Shown in pieces: positions 36,021 to 46,616 of a stretch of DNA of 64,000 nt. The notes under the pieces are model-generated. The model was not told where the DNA came from. It worked only from the letters and a program-made list of their open reading frames with translations, and searched no databases. The DNA lies in assembly GCA_026225945.1 (NCBI GenBank), contig JAMJFZ010001133.1:14616001-14680000 (forward strand), written 5' to 3'. Numbering within the stretch: the stretch's first letter is position 1; every line of letters starts with the position of its first letter. The position numbers and the translations under genes are program-made. The DNA comes from Cricetomys ansorgei (taxonomy: Eukaryota > Chordata > Mammalia > Rodentia > Nesomyidae).

Positions 36021-37085
36021 TAAAACTTTTCTTGAGGAGAACAATATGTCATTTCTTCTGGAAATATTTGGAACAATTTCTAAGCATTAGGGAGTAGAAT
36101 CTTTTTCTGAGCCCAGACAGACATGTCAGCTGATACCATATCACAAAGTGATACCTGAGGTTAGGGCCTGCATACCAACAAAACAAAAACAGCAGGAAGC
36201 CTACCAGAGCCCAGTGGCTTTCCCATCTGATCACCAATGCCTGTGTGTCTGCTTAGGAGTACAAGCTGCTCCATAAGGGAACCTGAGACACATTTATGGT
36301 GATTTTGAAGATCCAAGCAAGAAGCTGATGGATTTAGAAGCCAGGAGTATGCTTTTTCTTTTTTCTAACACATGACTTTGGGAGGAAGACATGAGAAGTC
36401 ATTACATGGTAGGATACTGTGAAGATGAGCAGATTTGGCCTCAAGTGGCAGATAACATCCCATGAAGACTAAGAAGAAAGGATTAGGAACATAGCTGATG
36501 GCCTTCTGAAGACATGGACCGTATTTTATTCATCTCTGTATTTGAAGCATCTAATAAAGAGCTTTATATATCAGTAGATTAAAATTAAAAGCTTTTGAAA
36601 GAGAAGAAAATGTTAGACAAAAGCAACTATAGATTATAATTGTATAAATGATAATATATATGGGTAAAGTCAAAACTAACAATCAGTGCAAGATGTGTAA
36701 ATTATCCTCATAAGAGAGAGCAGGGAACTGGTCAATGGTAACTTGTGCCTAAGTGTGAAAACACAGAAGTTCAAAACAAAGCAGCGTGAACAGAGGAGCT
36801 AAAAATGTTAGTGCGAAGATGCAGGACTGATATCATAGCCACTGCTACACTCCAGTTAACCAAATCAATAGGAGATTACACACCATTCTAAGGAAATAGG
36901 TTTGGTAGGGGTCTGGGAGTATAGCAGAAATTTTTGGAAACAATAAAAATCAATATTATGCCAGAGAGAGAGGTGAAGAGTAAGATAACATCAAAACCTC
37001 CACAGTCATAAGTGAAGATAAATATACAAACATCTCACTAAAGTCAAGTGACTCAAACGATAACCAACATGCCCAAATGATAGTG
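36021..37085. other. Unique DNA, nothing identified
   Basis: No gene or repeat recognised. Confidence 0.5.
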
Positions 37086-37525
37086 AATTAGCTCCTTGGG
37101 CTGCCATAACAAAGTACTACAGACCGCATTTCTTAAGAAACAGAAACACACTGTCCCGCAATTCTACAGGATGGAAGCCTGGCTTCAAGGTATAGGCAGG
37201 ATCCGTTCCTATGGAGGATGAGAGGGAGAATCTGTTCCAGGTTTCTCAGCTAGTTTTTCACGGCAATCTTTTCAAGGAATCGTTAATGTTCTCTTGTTTC
37301 ACCTTGAAGATGAGTTGGGAAGCCTCTGCCTTCATCTTAATACGAGTTCTTCCTTTGTGTGTCTCTGTGTCCACATTTCCCCCCTTTGAAACAAGGATCG
37401 TATTTTGTTAGGAACAACCCTACTGATCTTGTCTTAGATTGATCTTAAGTTCTAAATAAGGTAATAGTCACAGGAGCTAGGAACATCATATTATTTGAGG
37501 GGATCATACTCCAAACCACAAGAGA
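37086..37525 (-). repeat. Ancient MaLR LTR (MLT1/MST-like)
   Basis: The plus strand opens gggctgccataacaaagtac and contains tgtgtctctgtgtccacatt, taaataaggtaatagtcac and ggggatcatactccaaacca. This is the reverse order of an ancient mammalian MaLR LTR, which predates rodents. Small gaps. Confidence 0.72.
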
Positions 37526-37661
37526 ATTTAACATCTATGGGAATATGCGGCATGGCTTGACCACATAGTAATTTAAATAATTTGCTAGAAAGTTGGTATA
37601 AAATTGAGAAATAAAATGGTTGGGGGAAGACATCTTCCCACTTGCATTAGAAATCATAATT

Positions 37662-37863
37662 TAAAAAGTATTCACCTTTATATATGAGTGTTTTGTCTGT
37701 ATATATGCACCTGCAACATGTGCATGCACTACCCACAGGGAACAGAAGAGAGGGCATTTTGGTACTGGAATTGTGAGCCACTGTGTAGATTCTATTAATA
37801 GAACCTGGGTCCTCTGCAACAGCAGACAGTGTTCTTAACCACTGAGCTAACTCCCAAGTCCCC
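37662..37863 (-). repeat. B3-class SINE
   Basis: tatatgagtgttttgtctgt, aactgagccactgtgt-type and gaacctgggtcctctgcaac motifs, ending cttaaccactgagctaactc, the reverse-complement B3. Confidence 0.88.
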
Positions 37864-39129
37864 AATAATTGTTTTATAAGATAGAACTTGATTTATTAGA
37901 TCAACAAGCCACCCATATCTACTATAGAATAGATATTGTATAATATAACAGAGCTTAAAAATTCATGAGCTAGCCAGACCCTCCAGAATGACTTATAAAT
38001 ACTTAATTTGTGTGTGTATGTATGTAAAATTTATTTCCTACTATGTAGAGAAAATAGAGTAATTTTACATTGAAAATTGGTTTTAATTGTCTAGACAGAA
38101 CTAATTTCTGATCTTATAGGAAATTACTGAAACTTTAGGACAAAGTGACCACATTTTTGAGAGGTCGTTACAGTGAGGAAATGATTATTAGTTCTAGCCA
38201 AACACACTTCTAGACTTCAAGAAAACAATTTTTGTAAGGTGCAAGAAACAAACAAACAATTCTGCCTCTTTCTGATGGATATGTAATAGCACCTGATTAT
38301 GTCCAATTTTACAGTCAACCTCTCTTCTGGTGCAAGAGTAAGGTGCTTGTCTCAAATGTCTGAATCCATTAGTCTCTCCTCACATTTCTTCAGTGTTTGT
38401 TCATAGCCCACAGACTGAATGCCACCAATAATTTTCATGACAAATGAGTCCCAGCCTCAATATCTACATCCCCCTCCTCAATTACTTGTTTCATTCATTC
38501 ATTATGAATATTTCGTGTAAAAATTGTAATGTCTTAATATCAGTGCCAGAGAAGTCGAGAGATATGAGTTGAGTTAGAGGATCACCTTCTTCTCAACATT
38601 GTGGATTCAGGTAATATTTCCAATACACCTGCTACAATTCCTCCCCAGCCCCAACTTTTGCATGACAGCTCCCCCAGGATGTGTGTTCATGTAGTCTGTT
38701 ACAGAGCTTCCCTTTATGAAGTTAGGAGCTCTGGTCATCTTGCCCTGTCTAGTAACCCTGATCGCTTCTCTTCAGCTCTCCATCCTCTATGTAATCATGC
38801 CCAGAAGTAATTTGCAGAAGCACCAAGAGTGTTTCTCTTTCTTTGGTGAATCCCATCCAATTCTGAAGCTATGAGTAAAGGTTTACCCTGTGTCCATATG
38901 TCTAATCTAAAAAGAAATCAGAAAAGTTTGGCTATGCTAAAATTCATTCATCGATGTATTCTTGTTTTATTGACTCTTTCCTCCCTAGTGGAAATGTGAA
39001 TCCCAAAGAGCACACCCAAGATCAGGACAGATGTGGTTCCTGCCCAAGAGGTATAGTGGTGGATGAAGGATTCTTACCTAGAAGATGCTAACTGGGGCAG
39101 CAAGGCCACTTACATTTCCCTATCTTATT
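37864..39129. other. Unique DNA, no gene
   Basis: No repeat or gene recognised. Confidence 0.5.
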
Positions 39130-39326
39130 TTATTGGTTTTAGATTGATTTATGAGTGTTAGATTTATGTCTAAGTGTTCTATCTGCATGTACACCTGCAT
39201 GCCAGAAGAGGGCATCAGATCCCATTATGGATGGTTATGAGCCACCAAGTGGTTGTTGGGAATTGAACTCAGGACCTCTGGAAGAGCAACCAGTGCTCTT
39301 AACAGCTGAGCCATCTCTCCAGCCCC
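39130..39326 (-). repeat. B2/B3-class SINE, well preserved
   Basis: gttgggaattgaactcagga, then cctctggaagagcaaccagt, and ccatctctccagcccc match the B2 head in reverse. It keeps an intact ccagaagagggcat box, which resembles the CTCF core. Confidence 0.95.
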
Positions 39327-39424
39327 ACTTACATTTCCTTTAAAACATGTTTTAAGTTTTCTAGGTCAGTATTGGTAAATGACTATGTAAACATTTCCCA
39401 CAAAAATACGTTCTGGAAAGCCTT

Positions 39425-39725
39425 GGAAGTCCACATGGGCCTACCTCTAGATGAAGAGCCACAGATAATCAATGAATGGCTGCTTAAAGAGGGAGAATCA
39501 GTCATTTCCAGAGATGAGAGCCCTGATGGGTTATCTAGTCCCAACTGGTCAGCCCTGAACACATGTAAAAAGGAGCATCGTTTGTATTGTTGTATGAACA
39601 ACAACGGAGAAGAAGGTAATTGATCCGAGGAGTGTGGGCAGACATGGGAAGAGTTGGTAGGGAGAGAGGAAATGCTATAAATCAATATCATGTAGAAGAA
39701 TCTCTAATAATGATAAAATCCATGT
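39425..39725 (+). repeat. LINE-1 3' UTR fragment
   Basis: ctctagatgaagagccacag, aatcaatgaatggctgctta, gagggagaatcagtcatttc and ccaactggtcagccctgaac, the same segment as at 30735. The plus/minus frames here are L1 debris. Confidence 0.75.
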
Positions 39726-39948
39726 AAACTAATTAGAAGGAGACTACCTTTAAAGAAAAAAGTCTAAACAGTGTTACATGAGCAATGAATCACAGACTAT
39801 GTACAGTTCTGAATAACCTCAGTTGATGTGCTGTAGCCTCCCAATCATGAATAAGGACCCCGTGTATTCTCTTTGTGAGCCAGTCTCTGGTAAGAATTTC
39901 TCTTCAAAAATTGGTTTTGTTCAGGAATTTCTTGATATTTATTTAGAT

Positions 39949-40170
39949 CGGTGGTTCTCAACCTTCCTAATGCTGCGACCCTCTAATACAGTTCCTCATG
40001 TTGTGGTGACCCCCAACCATAAAATTATTTTCATTTCTACATCATAACTAATTTTGCTACAGTTATGAATCATCATGTCAATATCTGATATGCAGATGGT
40101 CTTAGGAGACCCCTGTGAAAGAGACATTTGACCTCCAATGGGTTCATGACCCACAGGTTAAGAACAGATG
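39949..40170 (+). mobile_element. URR1-type hAT-Charlie element, near full length
   Basis: ggtggttctcaaccttccta, gctgcgaccctctaatacag and catgttgtggtgacccccaa, ending cccacaggttaagaacagatg. This is the best copy of the three in the window. Flanking 8-mers atttagat and ctttaaac match at 5 of 8 positions. Confidence 0.92.
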
Positions 40171-40667
40171 CTTTAAACACTATCATTGGCATTTTGCTTT
40201 AGAAATCAATAATATCTCAAAGAGAGGAAGAGTGGGATTAATTAATCCTTTATTCTTTAGGTAGGAACATATCAAATTAATTGTGTTTTGATTAAGAAAA
40301 ATCTTATTTTTGCAACTTTCAGGCTACCAATTTTAATATCCTTCAGAAATGTTTTGGATTTCAAAATTTTTCATCTTGTCTATATCTCCCACCCTCTTAA
40401 CAAAGATACAAGATGATAGGCTACCGTCTCCATAGAATGTAAGACTCCAACTTGTTCATTCAAGTTTTTTATTGAGTACCTACTACTATGACTCCCTGAG
40501 ATGAAGTCTTATACAATATGAACTCTTTGAAATAACTTTCAAGATCAAAGAATCTTCATTTCTCAAAAAGATTGGGTCAAATTTTCCAATCCCTGATTTC
40601 TTTTCTTTTTGTGTGTGCATACCTTACTTGCTGTAGAATATAAGGAGGGTTTATGGTTCTCTTTTAA
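40171..40667. other. Unique AT-rich DNA, nothing identified
   Basis: No gene or repeat recognised. Confidence 0.5.
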
Positions 40668-40765
40668 GTTGGATTTCTGAATCTGTAAAATGAAGATACT
40701 GATATTCACTGTATGGAATTGTTTTAAAGCCTGAAAGAAATCTCATGTGTTCAGTGAATGTTAGA
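40668..40765 (+). repeat. MIR SINE remnant
   Basis: ttctgaatctgtaaaatgaag followed by atactgatattcactgtatgg and attgttttaaagcctgaaag fits the 3' half of MIR. Confidence 0.6.
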
Positions 40766-40817
40766 TTGGACTGTCATTATTTTTTCAATCATATCTCTAC
40801 AGTGTTTCTTTAATTAG

Positions 40818-41005
40818 TATAGCCACTAGCCCATTGTGGGTATTCATGTTTAAGTTTTAATTAAAATTAAACAAAGTGAGAAATTGACAGAACTGGCCAC
40901 AGTTCAGTTCTCAAGAGGAGCACGTGGCTCATGGCTACCATACTGCACAGTGCAGCATGTATAAAATGTTTTCATTGTCACAGAAATTTCTATTGGACAG
41001 CACAG
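40818..41005 (+). mobile_element. MER5-type hAT-Charlie remnant
   Basis: gtatagccactagcccattg near the start, cacgtggctcatggctacca, then catactgcacagtgcag and the terminal ttctattggacagcacag. These are the known end motifs of MER5 elements, which predate the rodent lineage. Confidence 0.75.
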
Positions 41006-41055
41006 TCTCTAGGGCCCTTGAATAAGGGAGAGAGACAGAAAGAGAAAGGGGGAGG

Positions 41056-41380
41056 TGTGGTAGTATACCTGCTGTGGTGGCTCACCAAAGGATAAGAGGT
41101 CAGAATAATAGGTACAAATCCTTCCAGATCTCAGCAGAGGGAACCACTATCATGGCAGACACAATACTGGACAGTGGAACCCTGAGCTCAGGTGTTTTTA
41201 TTGATTCAGAACTCCTCAGGTGTTCTACTGATATCACATGCAGATCCTGATCAATCAAACATACCCCACATAAATCAAACAAGTTCAGACAATACAAAAC
41301 TCTAAGACCTAGGCAGCTCCTTACCCAACAGTGCACAAAACAATTATTTTATACATAACTAAAAATAAACTTCTAAAACA
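41056..41380 (-). repeat. 3' LTR of the compact element
   Basis: On the minus strand it starts TGTTTTAGAAG right after the polypurine tract. It contains GAGTTCTGAATCAATAAAA (poly(A) signal) and ends near CTACCACA. It aligns throughout with 42306-42628. Confidence 0.82.
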
Positions 41381-41394
41381 ATTCCCCTTTTCTG
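41381..41394 (-). other. Polypurine tract of the compact element
   Basis: On the minus strand CAGAAAAGGGGAAT directly precedes the LTR's TG. It sets orientation and LTR edge. Confidence 0.8.
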
Positions 41395-42286
41395 TATAAG
41401 TCCATCAAAAAATTACTTTATCTCTACAACACAATTTAACAGCAAACCATTTATAAGCTGAACAATCATGAAGGTTGCTAATTCACAAGACAAAATGAAA
41501 TCAAACATCTACCAAGCTTTTCACAATGTTTTTGGACAGCAGAAAAACATTATCTATGTCCAATTATCTGGAATTCACTCATGATCTTCTGGGTATCTCC
41601 AAAGGACTTGGATCACTTCTCTGGCTCTGCCCTCTGCCACACACACAGCTTGTCCTCCAGGCTCCAGCTGGCTCCAGTCCACTGCTGCTGCTGCTCTTGG
41701 TGGTCATCCCATGGTACTGGCATCTTCAGAATGCTGGGGTTCCTTGCTGCAACTGGGATGTGCTTTCACCAATAGCCTCTTTTGGGCTCTTTTCATGGCC
41801 AAGCCTCAACTTCGCTGCATGATCCCTTCAATCTGGCCTTCAACTACTACTGTGTCTGCAAACTTCACCAATAATCTCTCCTAGTTTCTCATAATGTTAA
41901 ATTTCCATGACACTTTCATGCTTTTAAAAAGCACCATCTGGGTGACTCGTACAGTACCAAGTTCAGCTACCAGCATGAGATACAACCTCGTCCAGTTCTG
42001 GAAGACAGCTTCTTCTGCTGACCCTGAGGAAACACTTTCCAGATTTTAAGATAGCATCTGGTTTGCATAAAAAAAAACTGGTAACTTTGTCTGCAGGAAA
42101 GGTTCCCTTATGAGTAAAGTTCTCATCACCATAGCAGACGTGTCTTGTCAGGACTGCCTCACCTCTCCAGTATTTGGACAGGTTTGCAGAATAAAACAAA
42201 ACAAAACAAAACGGACTCTGCAAGGTCTGGAGTTTCTTTCTCTTTCTTTCTTGTCTCCACGTTGAATTAGCTGGTGCGATGTCTCA
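41395..42286 (-). other. Non-coding interior of the compact element
   Basis: About 890 bp with no minus-strand frame above 88 codons and no retroviral motif recognised. It contains a GCT triplet run near 41680-41695, an (AAAAC)n run at 42192-42211 and a CT-rich patch (42234-42252). Confidence 0.6.
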
Positions 42287-42305
42287 TCCCACATTACAAA
42301 CACCA
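42287..42305 (-). other. Primer-site-like sequence
   Basis: On the minus strand TGGTGTTTGTAATGTGGGA starts one base after the LTR end. TGGTG followed by a GGGA close is the format of a tRNA primer site, worn enough that the tRNA cannot be named. Confidence 0.5.
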
Positions 42306-42628
42306 TTTGTAGTTGTACGTTACTGGGTGGCTCAGCCAAGAAGTCGAGGCATATCCATATGTACAAACACTGCCAGACCTCAGCAGAGGGAACCCTTTTC
42401 ATGGCAAGCACCATAATGAACAGTGGAACCCCAGAGCATCTGAGCTTATTTTATTGATTCAGAACTCCTCAGGTGTTCTATTGATAGCACGTGCAGATCA
42501 TGTGCAATTAAACATTCCCCACATAAATCTAACACCTGTAGATAGTACAGAACGCCAAGATATAGGCAGTCCCTCACCTAACAGTGAACAATTATTGTAT
42601 ACATAACTAAAAATAAACTTATACAACA
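42306..42628 (-). repeat. 5' LTR of the compact element
   Basis: On the minus strand it runs from TGTTGTATAAG to CTACAAA and holds CTGAATCAATAAAATAAG as poly(A) signal. It shares agaacacctgaggagttctg with its partner. Confidence 0.82.
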
Positions 42629-42794
42629 GAGAAGGGATTAGAAGGTAGAGGTCCCCCAAATATTGGCTATTGCAAGAAACAGTAAAAACAGGCCAGACTT
42701 ATTTCTGATGGGTTTGTTGACAGTTCTATCCAGGAGGACAACCATTCCTCTTTAACCCTTTCAGAAGTGTTATAATCCAAGGCTTATGAACCAT

Positions 42795-42871
42795 GATCTG
42801 TAGTTAGAATGTCTGGGCTCTGATCTTGAATTCAGGGTCCATTATTTACTGGCTGTGCAATTTGGGACAAG
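42795..42871 (+). repeat. MIR SINE, left part
   Basis: gtctgggctctgatcttgaa, then ttactggctgtgcaatttgg and gacaag follow the MIR core. It is cut here by the L1 and resumes at 43336. Confidence 0.75.
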
Positions 42872-43335
42872 TTTCTCTTTAAAACATTTTATTTATTATT
42901 CCTATATGCATATAATGTGTTTGGATGCTACCCACTCTCCATTCCCTCCCTTGCAGTTCCTCCCAATGCCCCCACACACCACTTTTAATATTGAAACCCA
43001 CCAAGTCCATTTAGTATTGCATGCGGGTGTGGGACCATCTACCAGAGCTTAGGGAGACTTTTCAGGCTCATATCCCTGAAGAAAACTCTTCCTCCTCAAC
43101 AGCTGTCAATAGCTCCCTAGACAGGGGTGGGGCTTGATGAGTCCCTCCCCAATCCATTCTGAGATTTGGGCTGTCCTGTTCTTAATTCAGTTTAATTGAA
43201 TTAAATTGAGTTTAATCGTTCAAATGTGCTGTTATATGCAACATATGTAGTTTCCCTGAAGATTTCCACTCCCTTTTGGCTTTTTCTTCCACCTCTTCCA
43301 TGATGGTCCCTAATCCTTGGATTGAGGGAGTATGC
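42872..43335 (-). mobile_element. LINE-1 3' end inserted in a MIR
   Basis: A T-rich start (reversed A tail), then tccctcccttgcagttcctc, ggtgtgggaccatctaccag and gatggtccctaatccttgga, the antisense rodent L1 3' UTR. tgggacaag occurs at both junctions (42863-42871 and 43338-43346), consistent with a target-site duplication. Confidence 0.8.
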
Positions 43336-43440
43336 TATGGGACAAGCTAGTTAACTTCTCTGTACACATCCTCATTGTAAAATGTAGGCCATATGGTATT
43401 TGCATCCTCTGCAAATCACCATCAAGCCTTGAGAACACTC
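43336..43440 (+). repeat. MIR SINE, right part
   Basis: gggacaagctagttaacttc, then cctcattgtaaaatgtaggc continues the MIR interrupted at 42871. The end is indistinct. Confidence 0.65.
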
Positions 43441-44309
43441 AATGAAGACATGTCACAGGGCACTTTGGCAGACACACGTGACCTGAAGTGTCTCCACAGA
43501 GCATTGCCAACTTTTCCTTTTCACACACTGTTTTTGGAAGATTTTCTGAGTCTCTATTTTAAAAATAATATAACATTTTAGATATAGTATTTTAAAAGTA
43601 AAAATAATACATACCTCTCAACTGGGAGTTGTGTATGAAGCATCTGAGTGTGTGTTACATTTGATGTGAACATCTCTTGCCTTGCTTCCTGTTTCGTTGT
43701 TAAAAACACTACAAAGCACAAGTCTACCTGTATGTGATGGCTGGTTGACCTTCAGGGTCATCTAATCATGTATGTGAACAACAACCACACCATAGCCCAG
43801 TGAGAAACCACAGATTTTGTGAAGCAGATAATGTGTTTTCCTCCCTGACACCTTGATCCCCATTTTGTGAGCTTTCAAGGCAACTCAAATTACTGTACAT
43901 TTTCAATTACCTAAGCAATACAAGGAGGAAACAGCAGGGATAATCTAATGAGACAAGTAACCTAAACAATGGATGGGTGCAGGAATCATTAATATTCATT
44001 TCTTTAAAAATGTGTGTTGATTCAATCCCCATTTGTCAAGTCTTCCAGGCAAAGCATTATACTGGCACTATTTATCTCCCTGAATAATTCTCGTGGGGTA
44101 TTTCCTCCAACAATTGCTTAGTTTGGGCTTATATTTGAATTGATTTATTTTCACTAATACAGACAGACTCACTTTAGAAGATGAAGTAGCTCAAGGAATC
44201 AGGAAAAAAATCAGACTGGGATTAGAATTCTTTATGTCAACAGTCAGTATGTAATTTCATCTCTAAATGAATAAAATAGTTAGGGTCCTAATTAATACAT
44301 ATATTTCAC
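43441..44309. other. Unique DNA, nothing identified
   Basis: No gene or repeat recognised. Confidence 0.5.
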
Positions 44310-46140
44310 ATACAAGGACGAGGTTGCGCTAGCCTTAGAGAACCTGAAGCTCTATCCCACATCTTTGTATAGACTGCAGTAATGGCCATGAGTTAGGTCT
44401 TCCAACAGACTGAGGGGTGAGTGCAGGAAGACCACATTAACCCAGTGTGAGCACACAGGTAGCATCTGTTACTGAAGTCACAGCACAATGATGTCAATGA
44501 ATTGTCCTTTCTTCCTTTGACTTTCTTCTGGAATGGAGGGTGGCATGATCCTCCCACTCTTCAGAGGGAAGCCAACTGACAAGCACCAGCTCTCCTTGCC
44601 CTGACTTCAACAAGTTAGACTTTGGAACATGAAGCATGCTAACTAAGGTATTATCCACTGGTGCCCTGAGGGGATTTTTGGAAATGAAAGGCCAGACAGA
44701 TACAGTGAACCATGACACAAAATTTATAAACCAAGCTGTTGCCAAGATTTTAGGTTATTCTCAACAACTCAACAAACTGACTGCAAGGCTCCATTGCTGA
44801 AGACAACAGGTATACAACTCACTGAACATGAAGTGGAGCTGGTGCCTACATAGAGCCTTCACCCCTACATGCTAGCATCTTTGGTACAGAAAGGTACTCT
44901 GCAAGGAGAAACATAAACACCAACCCAGGTACAAATTCTTTGATCTACAATGGTATCCTGCCTTTGAGAGATGCTAGTGGAAAGGTGGCAGAAACCTTGC
45001 GGGAGTAACCAACCAATATCTGATTTGACTTGAGACCCATTCTACAAGATGGAACCCATCCCCAACACTGGTTGGGTGACCAAGAACCTAAGATTAGGTA
45101 GGTCAGGACCTATGGTGAAACCAAATACTACTGTTCCACTAAAACAACCTTAGCAATAAAATGAATCCTAATGACATTCTGCTACACTCATAGGTCAGGG
45201 CCTTGCCCAGCCACCATCAGGAAAGCTTCCTCCTACAGGAGAGGGGAACAAATACAGAGATCCATAGTCAGACAATATGCAGAAAGTGAGGGAACACTAA
45301 GCCCTAAACAGGATGTCTCAATCAAATCCCTCCCCTGAGGGCTCAGGAAACCCAGTAGAAGAAGAGGGAGAAAGAGCCAGTGTGGGTGGAGAACACCAAG
45401 AAAATAAGGTCCTGTAAATCAAAAAGATCTATGCACATATGAACTCACAGAGACCAAGGCAGTGTGCGCAGGGTCTGCACAGGTCTGCGCCAGATGGGTC
45501 CTAGAGCTGTAAAGAAAAGTGGACACATGTTTCTGTCCCTAATCCAGAAGTGATCTCCAAGTGACAACCTCGCACCAATGAAAATTTAGTTTTCTCCAAG
45601 GGGATCTCACTGGGAAAACAAACTACTCTTAAGTGTAGGCTTCATGCCCAGCAGCAGATGGCCAACAGAAAATGAACTCAAGTAATCTTTGGTAGTTCCT
45701 TGTCTCATAATGTTGTATCATGGCTTTTTTTATTTTACCTATTATTATTACTATTTTATTTCCCAATTTTCCCTATATGTCCTTTGTGTATATAACTTGA
45801 CTTCCAGTTTAGTGGTTTTTTTGGAATTCCTTAGTGTGCAAATGGGTGGGTCTCCATGTCTATATCTGTTTCTTATGCCATTTCCTGGGCTTTTCTTCTT
45901 CTGCTTGTTTATTTTGTCCTATTCCGATATGTTGGGTTTCGTATTATCTTATCATATAATATTATATTATTTCTTAGAAGGCTATGTGTTTTCTAACGAG
46001 AGACAGAAAAAGTGTGGATCCAGATGAGAGGGGAGGTGGGGAGGAGCAGGAAGGAGTAGAGGGAGGAGAAACCATAATCAGGATATATTGCCTAAGAAAA
46101 AATATATTTTCATATAAAAATAGATAAAAATAAAATAAAA
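44310..46140 (+). mobile_element. LINE-1 3' end, 1.8 kb
   Basis: 5'-truncated rodent L1. From about 44500 it follows the long rodent 3' region: agagggaagccaactgacaa, cactggtgccctgaggggat, gaaaccaaatactactgttc, gaaagcttcctcctacagga, gcagcagatggccaacag, gagacagaaaaagtgtggat and an AT-rich end with A-rich tail. It covers the same region as the L1 at 23170 but on the opposite strand. Frames are broken. The 44310-44490 portion is less certain. Confidence 0.85.
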
Positions 46141-46254
46141 TTTGAGAATGTGATTTGAGGTGTCACAGTGTTTGGAGAGTTGGCGTGGGCGAGTTCTCCC
46201 TTAGCCCGGATGAATTTGGGACATACCTACTCTGCTGTTTTTGTTTGTTTGTTT

Positions 46255-46616
46255 CCTACTTGGAACAAAGTAAACCCATTTGGGAAGCAGAGACCTTAAG
46301 GGAGAAGATACTTCCCTCAGATTGGCCTGAAGGGAAATCTGTAGATTCATTTTCTTGATTAATGATTGATAAGGGAATCTTCAGCCCACTGTAGGTGGTG
46401 ACACCTTTGAGCTGTGGTTCTGGGCTCTGTAAGAAAACAGGCTGAGCAAGCCGTGAGGAGCAAGCCAATAAGCAGGACTCCATCATGGCCTCTGCTTTAG
46501 TTCCTGCCCTGACTTCCCTTCATGAAGGACTTACAAGCTGTAGCATGAAATAAAGCCTTTCCTTCCCAAGTTGCTTTTGGTCATGGAATTTACCACAAAA
46601 ATAGAAAACTAAGACA
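46255..46616 (+). repeat. Rodent LTR-like repeat (family 1)
   Basis: cctcagattggcctgaaggg, cttgattaatgattgataag, ctgtaagaaaacaggctgag, tgaaataaagcctttccttc, ttgcttttggtcatgg and a final gaaaactaagaca. It is the uninterrupted copy that shows where the 12154-12607 LTR was inserted in the sister repeat. Confidence 0.78.

Larger units (their letters stand above)
41056..42628 (-). mobile_element. Compact non-coding retrovirus-like element
   Basis: A 1573-bp element with two direct LTRs of 325 and 323 bp (41056-41380, 42306-42628). It has a polypurine tract next to the former, a primer-site-like TGGTGTTTGTAATGTGGGA next to the latter, and only about 925 bp inside. The interior has no retroviral frame or motif, so it looks like a non-autonomous element that used another virus's proteins, or an internally deleted copy. 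LTRs match only moderately, so it is old. TGGTG at the primer site and the LTR length suggest an ERVK-type element. Flanking 6-mers gggagg and gagaag match at 4 of 6. Confidence 0.8.
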
